A stretch of DNA of 64,000 nucleotides from Oceanospirillum sp048264105 (GTDB taxonomy: Bacteria > Pseudomonadota > Gammaproteobacteria > Pseudomonadales > Halomonadaceae), in the NCBI GenBank assembly GCA_048264105.1, contig JBLXDJ010000003.1, positions 310,001 through 374,000 on the forward strand, in the 5' to 3' direction. The notes under the pieces are model-generated. The model was not told the DNA's origin. It saw only the letters and a list, made by a program, of their open reading frames with translations, and did not search any database. Every line of letters begins with the position of its first letter. Position 1 is the first letter of the stretch. Positions 1-7,828 of this stretch are shown piece by piece. A program made the translations under genes and the position numbers.

Positions 1-1132
1 TTATGTCGGGGCCGCGCATTCTCTGGCAACGCCTCAGGGCAGACGACTGGTCGCGGATATTGGCGGCGGCAGCACCGAATTTATTATCGGGGAAGGCTTT
101 GAAACCAAGGCACTGGAAAGCCTGCACATGGGCTGTGTTGCCTATAGCAAACGCTTCTTTCCCGACGGACAGATCACCACAAAACGCTATCAGCAGGCAG
201 TGCTTGCCGCCAAAAACGAGCTGCTCAATATTGTAAAACCCTATAAGAAGCTTGGCTGGCAACAGACCGTGGGAACCTCGGGCACCATCAAAGCCACTGC
301 GGCGGTGCTGCAACAGAATGGCTGGAGTGACGGCCCGATCACCCGTGATGCGCTCACTAAACTCAGTAAAGTTCTGCTGAAATTCAAAGATCTCGACAGC
401 GTTCAGCTGGAAGGGCTTCGCGCCGACCGGGCGAAAGTTTTTCCGGCAGGCGTTGCGATTCTGCAGGCGATCTTCGAGCTACTTGATATCGAAGAGATGA
501 CCTTTACCGATGGTGCACTGCGTGAGGGTGTTCTGTTTGATCTTCAGGGGCGCTTCACCGATCAGGATATCCGTGAACAAACGATATCCTCCCTGACCGA
601 GCGCTATCACGCCGATCCTTCTCAGGCATCCGTGGTCAGTGAAACCGCCCTGCACCTGTTTGATCAGGTAAAAAGCAGCTGGAAACTGAAGCATGATGAA
701 CTTCGTCAGATCCTGCGCTGGGCCGCACAGCTGCATGAAATTGGTCTGGCGATCTCTCACAGCCAGTTCCATAAGCATGGTGCCTATCTGCTGCATCATT
801 CCGACCTGCCCGGTTTTTCTCATCAGCATCAGGCGATGCTTGCAGTACTGGTACGCAGCCACCGCCGAAAATTCCCGATGGCCGAGTTCCGAACCCAGCC
901 GGAATCACTGGAGCAACCTCTGATCTACCTGGCGATTCTGCTACGACTGGCGGTTCATCTGAACCACAGCCGCCCGGATGAAGCCAATTTAAGCGTTGAG
1001 ATAAAAACAGACGGGAAACAAATACGACTGAACTTCCCGGAGGGATGGTTTGAAGATAACCCTCTGACACAAGCTGATCTGGAAACAGAGCAGGCCTACC
1101 TGGATGCCTATGGTTATAAGCTCTCATTCTAG
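1..1132 (+). CDS. ppx: Exopolyphosphatase (Ppx/GppA family), 5' end outside the window
   Basis: The reading frame is open from base 2, so the start codon lies upstream of the window; about 376 residues are visible. Ppx removes terminal phosphates from inorganic polyphosphate in the cytoplasm. The first visible residues contain the family's glycine-rich phosphate-binding segment (LVADIGGGSTE), belonging to the second part of the ASKHA-type ATPase fold. The C-terminal half has an HD-like helical region with HEIGLAISHSQFHKHG, as in long Ppx proteins rather than short GppA-like forms. The next gene is convergent and shares a bidirectional terminator. Ppx is preferred over GppA from the C-terminal HD-like part, but the two paralogues cannot be fully separated without the N-terminus. 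Confidence 0.9.
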   Translation, partial: YVGAAHSLATPQGRRLVADIGGGSTEFIIGEGFETKALESLHMGCVAYSKRFFPDGQITTKRYQQAVLAAKNELLNIVKPYKKLGWQQTVGTSGTIKATAAVLQQNGWSDGPITRDALTKLSKVLLKFKDLDSVQLEGLRADRAKVFPAGVAILQAIFELLDIEEMTFTDGALREGVLFDLQGRFTDQDIREQTISSLTERYHADPSQASVVSETALHLFDQVKSSWKLKHDELRQILRWAAQLHEIGLAISHSQFHKHGAYLLHHSDLPGFSHQHQAMLAVLVRSHRRKFPMAEFRTQPESLEQPLIYLAILLRLAVHLNHSRPDEANLSVEIKTDGKQIRLNFPEGWFEDNPLTQADLETEQAYLDAYGYKLSF

Positions 1133-1171
1133 AAGTAACGCCTGAGGACTAATACAGGAACAGCCATAACG

Positions 1172-1211
1172 AAAAAGAGCCGTTATCCCTTCAGATAACG
1201 GCTCTTTTCTT
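1172..1211. terminator. Bidirectional rho-independent terminator between ppx and pssA
   Basis: A 15-bp stem built on GAGCCGTTATC and its complement encloses a short loop. It is flanked by A and T runs, so it can stop the convergent transcripts from ppx and pssA. Confidence 0.85.
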
Positions 1212-1261
1212 TAACCGTCCCCCGTGTCAGAACGGGGCTCGGCAATCAACCATGCAGCCTA

Positions 1262-2119
1262 TCAGGATGCCGGTTTCTCTTTTCCTTTCAGCAGCGCCCG
1301 CAGAGGCCCTGAACAGCCGTAGCCGAGGAAAGCGATCAGCAGAACGGTTGCCGGATCGTAGGCGATCACGACAAAGATCAGCGCGATAACAAACATAGTC
1401 AGAAACGGCACCCGACCTTTCAGATCGATCTCTTTAAAGCTGTTATAGCGCACATTGCTCACCATCAGGACACCAACAGCCGCCACAATAAAGGCCAGCG
1501 CATACTTATAAGAGGTGTCGATCAGGTTCAGGTCACTGAAGGTCCAGACAATACCGGCAATAATCGCCGCCGCGGCCGGACTTGGCAGACCGATAAACCA
1601 GCGCTTATCCACAGACCCGATCTGAGTATTAAAGCGTGCCAGACGTAATGCCGCGCCTGCGACATAGATAAAGGCCGCAAACCAGCCGATTTTACCGATA
1701 TCACCCAGCATCCAGCTGAAAGACACCAGCGCCGGAGCCACGCCAAAGGAGACCATATCGGCCAGGCTGTCGTATTCAGCACCAAACTCACTCTGAGTAT
1801 TGGTCATACGGGCAACACGACCATCCAGGCCATCCAGAATCATGGAGATAAAAATAGCGATAGCGGCGTTATCAAACACACCATTCATCGCAGAGACGAC
1901 CGCATAAAAACCCGAGAAAAGTGCACCTGTGGTAAACAGGTTCGGCAGCAGATAGATACCCTTACGGCGTACTTTCTTACCCTCTTCAACAGTTTCTTCT
2001 TCTACCTCATCCTCGCCCATCGACAACATGCGGGTCTCTTCCACAAAATCGTCACCGTGAGCTGCCTTGTTCTCAGATTGAACATTATCAGGCTGAGGTT
2101 GTTTCTCTTGATCAGTCAT
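1262..2119 (-). CDS. pssA: CDP-diacylglycerol--serine O-phosphatidyltransferase
   Basis: Integral membrane enzyme that transfers a phosphatidyl group from CDP-diacylglycerol to serine, the first committed step to phosphatidylethanolamine. The CDP-alcohol phosphotransferase signature is complete: DGLDGRVAR, then G after eight residues, and D-x3-D in EYDSLADMVS. Several hydrophobic helices follow. The N-terminus (about 60 residues) is acidic and hydrophilic. An in-frame GTG at 2134 would add five residues; I chose the ATG at 2119 (285 aa), although its ribosome-binding site is weak. In Pseudomonas pssA also lies next to ilvC, downstream of the ilvIHC genes. Here the ilvC terminator sits between the two genes, so pssA probably relies partly on its own promoter. 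Confidence 0.92.
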   Translation of the reverse strand: MTDQEKQPQPDNVQSENKAAHGDDFVEETRMLSMGEDEVEEETVEEGKKVRRKGIYLLPNLFTTGALFSGFYAVVSAMNGVFDNAAIAIFISMILDGLDGRVARMTNTQSEFGAEYDSLADMVSFGVAPALVSFSWMLGDIGKIGWFAAFIYVAGAALRLARFNTQIGSVDKRWFIGLPSPAAAAIIAGIVWTFSDLNLIDTSYKYALAFIVAAVGVLMVSNVRYNSFKEIDLKGRVPFLTMFVIALIFVVIAYDPATVLLIAFLGYGCSGPLRALLKGKEKPAS

Positions 2120-2302
2120 TGAAAAACCTATCACTAAAGATTGAAGCGGACATTCTACACTCTCTGGCCCGTCTGTCTCTATCGCTGTCGGGTGTTAAAT
2201 AGTTACCAAAAGCAGGTAAACCCCCTCTTTTGACAGAAAAACTGTCCTGCGACAAAGGCTTTTGGCATCGCAAGGACACCGTCATAACTTTTCCGCAGGC
2301 AC

Positions 2303-2333
2303 AAAAAAAGCCGGCATCAGCCGGCTTTTTTCA
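2303..2333. terminator. Rho-independent terminator after ilvC
   Basis: The stem AAGCCGG-catca-CCGGCTT is bordered by runs of A and T. It lies immediately beyond the ilvC stop codon on the minus strand and is nearly symmetrical. Confidence 0.85.
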
Positions 2334-2348
2334 GATCAGAAAAGAAAC

Positions 2349-3365
2349 TTAGTTCTTCTCTTTATCAACGATCTTGCTTGCAGCGATCCAAGGCATCATC
2401 GCACGCAGTTTCTCACCAGTCTCTTCGATTGGGTGAGCCGCGTTGTTACGACGACGTGCTGTCATGGATGGGTAGTTAGTCTGACCTTCCGCGATGAACA
2501 TCTTCGCGTACTCACCATCCTGAATGCGTTTCAGCGCGTTGCGCATCGCTTCACGGGACTGCTCGTTGATCACCTCTGGGCCAGTTACGTATTCACCGTA
2601 CTCAGCGTTGTTAGAGATGGAGTAGTTCATGTTGGCGATACCGCCTTCGTACATCAGGTCTACGATCAGTTTCAGCTCGTGCAGACACTCGAAGTACGCC
2701 ATTTCAGGAGCGTAGCCCGCTTCAGTCAGGGTTTCGAAGCCCATCTTAACCAGCTCAACCGCACCACCACACAGTACAGCCTGCTCACCGAACAGATCGG
2801 TTTCAGTCTCATCTTTGAACGTAGTTTCGATGATACCGGAACGACCGCCACCAACGCCCATTGCGTAAGACAGAGCAACTTCTTTCGCTTTACCGGAAGC
2901 ATCACGGTAGATAGCGATCAGATCAGGGATACCACCGCCCTTAACGAACTCAGAACGTACCGTGTGGCCCGGTGCTTTAGGAGCAACCATGATCACGTCC
3001 AGATCAGCGCGTGGCTCAACCTGGTTGTAGTGGATAGAGAAACCGTGAGCGAATGCCAGAGTTGCGCCTTTCTGGATGTTTGGCTCAATCTCTTCTTTAT
3101 ACAGCTGGCCCTGGAACTCATCAGGAGTCAGGATCATGACCACATCAGCAGAAGCAACGGCATCAGCAACGTCAGCAACTTTCAGACCGTGAGCTTCAGC
3201 TTTAGCGCGGGAAGAAGAACCAGCACGCAGACCAACAGTTACGTCTACACCAGAATCTTTCAGGTTGCACGCGTGAGCATGGCCCTGAGAACCGTAACCG
3301 ATGATGGAAACTTTCTTGCCCTGGATGATGGACAGATCACAATCTTTATCGTAGTAAACTTGCAT
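2349..3365 (-). CDS. ilvC: Ketol-acid reductoisomerase (NADP+), class I
   Basis: Second enzyme of valine and isoleucine synthesis. It isomerises and reduces acetolactate or acetohydroxybutyrate to the dihydroxy acids using NADPH and Mg2+. The 338 residues match the short class I form. The N-terminal Rossmann motif reads IIGYGSQGHAHA, and the C-terminal knotted domain holds the metal-binding acidic residues (DLFGEQAVLCGG, ECLHELKLIVDLMYEGG). It is transcribed divergently from ilvY, the arrangement known from Escherichia coli. In Pseudomonas ilvC directly follows ilvIH; here the ilvIH genes lie about 4 kb away on the other side of ilvY and a foreign-looking cassette. Confidence 0.97.
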   Translation of the reverse strand: MQVYYDKDCDLSIIQGKKVSIIGYGSQGHAHACNLKDSGVDVTVGLRAGSSSRAKAEAHGLKVADVADAVASADVVMILTPDEFQGQLYKEEIEPNIQKGATLAFAHGFSIHYNQVEPRADLDVIMVAPKAPGHTVRSEFVKGGGIPDLIAIYRDASGKAKEVALSYAMGVGGGRSGIIETTFKDETETDLFGEQAVLCGGAVELVKMGFETLTEAGYAPEMAYFECLHELKLIVDLMYEGGIANMNYSISNNAEYGEYVTGPEVINEQSREAMRNALKRIQDGEYAKMFIAEGQTNYPSMTARRRNNAAHPIEETGEKLRAMMPWIAASKIVDKEKN

Positions 3366-3616
3366 GTTGGCACGTCCTATTTTGATGTCTCAGAGCTGAT
3401 GCTCTGAGCAGCAACTCTTGGAAATTAGTTTCTTTTTTTGTTGCCGGAAGATCGGGTAAACCCTCAGGACTTTCGTTTGTTAGCTAGGGTCGGCAGTAAA
3501 GTTCTGTCAGCTCTTGCGCTGTTCTTTATCGAAGGCGTTAACCTCTTTGGGTTGTTTTTTCGCCTTGCCTGTTCCTGTTGAGGCAAAGATAAACCAGCGC
3601 AAGCATTGCGTAAAAT

Positions 3617-3638
3617 GATATATATGCAACAATATATC
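3617..3638. promoter_or_regulatory. Candidate IlvY operator in the ilvC-ilvY divergent region
   Basis: In the 333-bp divergent region a GATATA/TATATC inverted repeat with a 10-base centre (TATGCAACAA) occurs about 60 bases upstream of the ilvY TTG. A second TGCAAC lies 22 bases from the first. Such interrupted palindromes fit LysR-type binding sites, and IlvY is known to bind the divergent ilvYC region in E. coli. The assignment is inference from position and symmetry only. The rest of 3366-3698 contains the presumed back-to-back promoters, with no further clear signal. Confidence 0.4.
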
Positions 3639-3698
3639 CCGTTTTTTGCAACACTGATTATTCCGCCCTTTTTTACCTGTTGTCTGAGGAGATTGCTG

Positions 3699-4577
3699 TT
3701 GGATACCCGACTGCTGAAGCACTTTCTGGCTCTGTCTGAGACCCTGCACTTTGGCCGCGCCAGCGAAGCCTGCCATATCAGCTCATCGGCACTGAGCCGC
3801 AGTATTAAGCAACTGGAAGACTCCCTCGGCGTCAGTCTGTTTGAACGGGACAACCGCACCGTCAGCCTGACCCATGAAGGGGTGAAATTTCAGAGCTATG
3901 CCCGGGAAGCCCTCAGCCAGTGGGATATGATCCGCAACGCACTGCTGGAAGATGCTCAGGAGCTGCAAGGGGAGCTGAGCATGTATTGCTCAGTCACCGC
4001 CAGCTACAGCTTCCTGCACGATATTCTGCGCCGATTCCGTAGCAGCTATCCCAAAATTGAAATTAAGCTGCATACCGGTGCGCCGGAACCCGCTGTTCAC
4101 CGGGTTCTGAACGGCGATGAAGATATCGCCATTGCCGCCCGCCCTGACACCCTGCCCAACACGCTGGCCTTTAAATCCACCGGCCTGTCACCTCTGCTGT
4201 TTATCGCCCCCACCGATGATCCGGTGATCGCGCCTCAGTTTGCCGGTGATATTGAAGACGTGGACTGGGAGCAGGTGCCCATGATTCTTTCCGAGAAGGG
4301 ATTGGCCCGAAACCGGGTGGACCGCTGGTTCAGTAACAAGGCGCTGAAACCCAATATTTATGCACAGGTTGCCGGTAACGAGGCCATTGTCAGCATGGTG
4401 AGTCTGGGTTTCGGTGTCGGTGTCGTGCCCAAGATCGTGCTGGAAAACAGTCCCTTGGCGAACACCGTTCAGGTACTGCCGGTGACCCCAACCCTGCCCG
4501 CTTTTGATGTGGGCGTCTGCGTGCTGAAAAAGAAACTGAAAAACCCTCTGATCGAAGCGTTCTGGGCGCAACTCTAG
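3699..4577 (+). CDS. ilvY: LysR-type activator of ilvC, IlvY
   Basis: Transcriptional regulator that senses acetolactate or acetohydroxybutyrate and activates ilvC in enterobacteria. The N-terminal winged helix-turn-helix (about residues 1-60: LLKHFLALSETLHFGRASEA, SSSALSRSIKQLE) is followed by a LysR substrate-binding domain. Several stretches match my memory of E. coli IlvY (CSVTASYSFL, IEIKLHTG, SMVSLGFGVGVVPK, PLIEAFW). I place the start at the TTG at 3699 because TGAGGAGA lies seven bases upstream and the encoded protein begins exactly at the HTH, giving 292 aa. The upstream in-frame extension encodes a hydrophobic stretch not found in the family. A terminator follows, so it is probably not co-transcribed with the downstream oxygenase gene. 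Confidence 0.9.
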   Translation: MDTRLLKHFLALSETLHFGRASEACHISSSALSRSIKQLEDSLGVSLFERDNRTVSLTHEGVKFQSYAREALSQWDMIRNALLEDAQELQGELSMYCSVTASYSFLHDILRRFRSSYPKIEIKLHTGAPEPAVHRVLNGDEDIAIAARPDTLPNTLAFKSTGLSPLLFIAPTDDPVIAPQFAGDIEDVDWEQVPMILSEKGLARNRVDRWFSNKALKPNIYAQVAGNEAIVSMVSLGFGVGVVPKIVLENSPLANTVQVLPVTPTLPAFDVGVCVLKKKLKNPLIEAFWAQL

Positions 4578-4604
4578 CCTCCGCTACAGGATCAAAACGT
4601 CCTC

Positions 4605-4653
4605 AAACCGCTATAGATTCTTGATGCAGGTCAAAAGCTATAGCGGTTTTTTT
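4605..4653 (+). terminator. Rho-independent terminator after ilvY
   Basis: The inverted repeat AACCGCTATAG/CTATAGCGGTT with a loop of about 20 bases ends in a T run. Confidence 0.75.
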
Positions 4654-4731
4654 ATATCGATTTTTCACCTCTGGCGCTTACGCCAAACGTCGTAAAAATA
4701 CCAAAAAAACGAATAAATTCATTTCTCTGCA

Positions 4732-4751
4732 ATTTCAGTTTCCCCTGAAAT
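4732..4751. promoter_or_regulatory. Perfect inverted repeat upstream of the diiron protein gene
   Basis: ATTTCAG and CTGAAAT are separated by six bases, about 150 bp upstream of the start at 4903. It lies in an AT-rich 325-bp intergenic region that otherwise shows only the ilvY terminator. It could be an operator for an unlinked regulator. No regulator gene accompanies the cassette other than ilvY. Confidence 0.35.
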
Positions 4752-4902
4752 CACCTCTGCAAAAAGCGATACACAATGAAAAATATGCTATTGTTTTTTG
4801 TATCTCTTTCTACGATATTTCTTTCACCGCTGCTTCAGTGATGATCCAAAACAATCTGAAAGCTAACTCAACAACTACAAAAAAATTAGCAGGTGATTAG
4901 CA

Positions 4903-5934
4903 ATGCACAGCAAAGACAAAATTGCGCATACCATGGAATTTCCACCAGAAACTCCACAACCGAACGTTTACCCGCTGCGTTGGGAGACCAAGTCTTCCAA
5001 AGTAGAAGAGATCTGGGATGCATCTCTGCGTGAGGCCTGGAACCCGAAAGACCTGCCCTGGGATACCTTCGACCCTTCCAGCTACTCCTGGGAAGAGCGC
5101 GAAGCGATGGCTTACTGGTGGACGCTGCTGTCTGTGTTCGATGCGTCTGCACCACCGGTTTTCGCTGAAGCCTTTATCAAAACCTACGAAGATCACGAAG
5201 AAGATGCAATCCGTCGTTGCTTCTTCTCAGTAACCCGCGACGAGCAGAACCACGAGCAGATGTGTGGTCTGGTGATCACCAAACTGCTGGAATCCCCAAG
5301 CCCGCTGGAATATGAGCCGAAGACCGAACTGGGTCGTCGTCTGCAGAAAAACGCCCGCTGGTTGTACTACAACGGTGGCCGTTACTGGAATGGCTACAAA
5401 CAGGCCGTGCCTAAGTACAGCCTTGCGGTACTGTTCAGCTCCTTCCTGATGGGTGAAATCGCTGCGGCAACCATCTTCAAGCAGATGTCTGAAAGCTGTG
5501 AAGAGTTGGTATTTACCGAAGCATTCAAGAACATCGGTCGTGACGAAGGCCGTCACATGGCGATCTGCCTGTCTCTGATGGAGCGTGACTACCCGAATCT
5601 GTCGAAAGAAGACAAGTCGGTAATCACCAAGCAGATCCGTGCCGGTTATCTCTTCCTGTCGGCGGTACTGTTCGAGCCACCCGCAGAGTTCTGGGATCTG
5701 CCGGAAGACTTCATCGCCACCCAGCGTGAAGCAGAAGCCCTGTGCCGCGAAGCGGGCTTTGGTATCCCGACTTACGAAGCCAAACTGGAAAACTGGCGTA
5801 ACGCCATGCTGAACCTGAAAGCGGTTCTGGATAAGTACGACACACCATTCCCAGCGATCCCTGAAGTGGATATCACCGGTGAAGAAGTGACTCAGGCTGA
5901 TCTGGACGCCGCGGATATTATTCCGATCTTCTAA
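4903..5934 (+). CDS. Ferritin-like diiron protein, probable oxygenase component (function unassigned)
   Basis: A 343-residue soluble protein that I cannot assign to a characterised enzyme. It shows two ferritin-type metal motifs, RDEQNHEQM (E114, H117) and RDEGRHMAI (E215, H218). A glutamate in MGEIAAAT (E185) lies exactly 30 residues before the second motif. The first ligand is less clear: D80 or E89. This D/E-ExxH-E-ExxH layout is that of ribonucleotide reductase R2-like and bacterial multicomponent monooxygenase proteins, which bind two irons and activate oxygen. The start is supported by AGGTGA eight bases upstream. The next gene encodes a matching electron-transfer reductase, which favours an oxygenase or desaturase role over iron storage. 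No second hydroxylase subunit or coupling protein gene is present, unlike methane or phenol hydroxylase operons. Substrate unknown. Confidence 0.8.
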   Translation: MHSKDKIAHTMEFPPETPQPNVYPLRWETKSSKVEEIWDASLREAWNPKDLPWDTFDPSSYSWEEREAMAYWWTLLSVFDASAPPVFAEAFIKTYEDHEEDAIRRCFFSVTRDEQNHEQMCGLVITKLLESPSPLEYEPKTELGRRLQKNARWLYYNGGRYWNGYKQAVPKYSLAVLFSSFLMGEIAAATIFKQMSESCEELVFTEAFKNIGRDEGRHMAICLSLMERDYPNLSKEDKSVITKQIRAGYLFLSAVLFEPPAEFWDLPEDFIATQREAEALCREAGFGIPTYEAKLENWRNAMLNLKAVLDKYDTPFPAIPEVDITGEEVTQADLDAADIIPIF

Positions 5935-5956
5935 GTTCAGTCGCTGTTGCTCACTC

Positions 5957-6060
5957 AGCTGCTCTGCAAACTCTCCCTGGGGTTTGCCGGGTGGCTGTTT
6001 TTCGTCTGCTCCGCCTTCACTCAGCTCCACTCCTGTGTCGCACCCTGTCACGCAGAGCAG
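5957..6060 (+). other. Structured spacer between the oxygenase and reductase genes
   Basis: The two cassette genes are 236 bases apart, long for partners in one operon. CTGCTCTGC near the start of the spacer is complementary to GCAGAGCAG about 90 bases later, which is followed by a CTTTTT run. A shorter GCAAAC/GTTTGC repeat lies inside. This could be a leaky terminator or a stability element that changes the ratio of the two proteins. It was read by eye only. Confidence 0.3.
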
Positions 6061-6170
6061 ACCTTTTTCTGCAGGATGTCACTGTGATCTCCATTTTGCA
6101 GCGTTATTAAACCGGGTTGCCGCCAACCCGCATCAATGAAGGGTCAGCCATCAGGCCCGGAGGTTTAGTT

Positions 6171-7220
6171 ATGTCAGCGATTCGTTTATCTCCATCCGGC
6201 AAACTCGTGGAAGGCAAAGCGGGTGAAACCGTTCTGGAAACTCTGGAAAACGCAGGTTACGCCCTGCAGAACAACTGCCGCGCCGGTGCCTGCGGCGAGT
6301 GTAAAGTTAAGGTTTTAGACGGCGAGTTTGATCAGGGTATGGTGCTGGATATGGCGCTGTCTCAGGAAGAACGTGCCGAAGGCTACGGCCTGATGTGTAT
6401 GTGTAAGCCCCTGGGTGATGTACTTGAGATCGACTGGGGCACCGACGACGCCAAGCCTAAGTTATTCCCGCCCCGTGAGAATGTTCGCTGTGTCGTTGTA
6501 GACCGAATTGAGCGCACACCCCGTATCGCCGAAATCCGCCTGCGTCCGGTCGGTGAGCCGATCCGCTTCTGGCCAGGTCAGTATGTGTCGCTTTCCGACA
6601 CCCAGAAAACCATCACGCCGCGCTCCTACTCCATTGCCAACGCGCCGCGTCCGGATGGTGAGATCGTGCTGCAGATTACCCGCGTGCCCGATGGTGCAAC
6701 CAGTAACTGGGTACATGACAATGCCACTCCCGGTAGCATGGTCAATCTGGCAGGACCTTACGGCACCTTTATTGGTGACCCCGGCACCGACAATCCGGTG
6801 CTCTGTCTGGCGGCAGGAACCGGTCTTGCGCCGATTATGGGACTGACTGATGCGGCGCTGCGCCGAGGTTTTAACAAGCCGGTGCATCTGCTGTTTTCTG
6901 CCCGTAAAGAGGAAGATGTTTACTGCAAAGGCATGATGGAGCTGTGGAATGTGCGTCACCGTCGCTTCAAGTTTATTCCGACACTGACTCAGGAAGAGAA
7001 AGAGGGCTTCCAGCAGGGACGTATCCCGGAGCTGCTGCCTAAGCTGTACCCGGATCTGTCCAAACATGCGCTTTATATCGCCGGCAGCCCGGAATTTGTT
7101 GATGACTGCATCAAAGCGGCCAAAGCACTGGGCGCGCAGGATGAGATGATTCACACCGAAGGCTTCTTCGATCAGACCGCACCGGAAGTACCCGCAGCGG
7201 AACAGCTGGTCAGTGCTTAA
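6171..7220 (+). CDS. NAD(P)H-dependent oxygenase reductase with N-terminal [2Fe-2S] ferredoxin domain
   Basis: A 349-residue electron-transfer flavoprotein. Residues 1-90 form a plant-type ferredoxin with cluster cysteines C36, C41, C44 and C76 (NNCRAGACGECK, then GLMC). Residues about 105-205 are an FAD-binding barrel with the RSYS motif (PRSYSIANAP). The C-terminal half is an NAD(P)-binding domain with AAGTGLAPIMG. This ferredoxin-FAD-NAD order is that of benzoate dioxygenase, methane monooxygenase and phenol hydroxylase reductases. GGAGG just upstream of the ATG at 6171 decides this start over an upstream in-frame one. The neighbouring diiron protein is the likely electron acceptor; this is inference from adjacency and from the general pairing of these families. 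Confidence 0.88.
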   Translation: MSAIRLSPSGKLVEGKAGETVLETLENAGYALQNNCRAGACGECKVKVLDGEFDQGMVLDMALSQEERAEGYGLMCMCKPLGDVLEIDWGTDDAKPKLFPPRENVRCVVVDRIERTPRIAEIRLRPVGEPIRFWPGQYVSLSDTQKTITPRSYSIANAPRPDGEIVLQITRVPDGATSNWVHDNATPGSMVNLAGPYGTFIGDPGTDNPVLCLAAGTGLAPIMGLTDAALRRGFNKPVHLLFSARKEEDVYCKGMMELWNVRHRRFKFIPTLTQEEKEGFQQGRIPELLPKLYPDLSKHALYIAGSPEFVDDCIKAAKALGAQDEMIHTEGFFDQTAPEVPAAEQLVSA

Positions 7221-7252
7221 CGCCTAACTTAACGCCTAAAAAGTTCAGGCAT

Positions 7253-7291
7253 AAAAAAACCGCTGATTCTTTGCAGAAACAGCGGTTTTTT
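7253..7291. terminator. Bidirectional terminator between the reductase gene and ilvH
   Basis: AAAAACCGCTG and its complement enclose a loop of about 14 bases, with A and T runs on both sides. It serves the reductase gene on the plus strand and ilvH on the minus strand. Confidence 0.8.
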
Positions 7292-7293
7292 AT

Positions 7294-7319
7294 GTGCCGC
7301 CTGTAAGAACAGGCGGCAC
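7294..7319. repeat. 10-bp perfect hairpin next to the ilvH 3' end
   Basis: GTGCCGCCTG and CAGGCGGCAC are separated by six bases, directly beside the bidirectional terminator. It lacks its own T run and may protect the ilvIH transcript end. Confidence 0.5.
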
Positions 7320-7334
7320 GGCATAGCCTGCAGA

Positions 7335-7826
7335 TTACAGGCTAAGCACTTTCTCACCACGGGAGATACCGGAAACACCGGTACGCACCACTTCCAGAAC
7401 AGTGCTCAGGCCGATCGCCTGAATGAAGGCATCCAACTTATCGTTTTCGCCCACCATCTGAATGGTGTAAGTCGTGCTGGTCATATCAACGATCTGTCCA
7501 CGGAAAATATCCGTTGTGCGCTTCACTTCAGCGCGCTGAGCACCCACTGCCTTCACTTTAATCAGCATCAGCTCACGCTCAATATGCTGACCTTCGGTCA
7601 GGTCAACCAGCTTCACCACGTCCAGCAGCTTGTTCAGCTGCTTGGTGATCTGCTCAATCACCTGATCTGAACCGACCGTGGTCAGAGTCAGACGGGACAA
7701 CGTAGGATCTTCCGTTGGTGCCACGTTCAGCGATTCGATGTTGAAGTTACGCTGTGAGAACAGGCCCACTACACGGGACAGCGCACCAGCCTCGTTTTCC
7801 ATCAGGATGGAGATAATGTGTCTCAT
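7335..7826 (-). CDS. ilvH: Acetolactate synthase, regulatory small subunit
   Basis: Regulatory subunit of acetohydroxyacid synthase III, which raises catalytic-subunit activity and confers valine feedback inhibition. The N-terminal ACT domain (about residues 1-75) begins MRHIISILMENEAGALSRV, with the typical ligand-binding segment NFNIESLNVAPTEDPTLSR. A second ACT-like C-terminal domain follows. The length of 163 residues is exactly that of E. coli IlvH. The gene begins two bases after the ilvI stop codon, so the two subunits are very likely translated together. Confidence 0.97.
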   Translation of the reverse strand: MRHIISILMENEAGALSRVVGLFSQRNFNIESLNVAPTEDPTLSRLTLTTVGSDQVIEQITKQLNKLLDVVKLVDLTEGQHIERELMLIKVKAVGAQRAEVKRTTDIFRGQIVDMTSTTYTIQMVGENDKLDAFIQAIGLSTVLEVVRTGVSGISRGEKVLSL

Positions 7827-7828
7827 GA

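Noticed and set aside
2262..3407. Long plus-strand open frame opposite ilvC
   Set aside because: It is the antisense shadow of a fully conserved enzyme gene; its translation shows no family features. Similar shadows opposite clpB, ileS, typA, obgE and the ABC-F gene were dropped for the same reason.
4903..5934. Ribonucleotide reductase beta subunit
   Set aside because: The ExxH pairs fit the superfamily, but no alpha subunit gene is nearby, no radical-tyrosine context or typical NrdB sequence is recognisable, and the partner is an oxygenase-type reductase.
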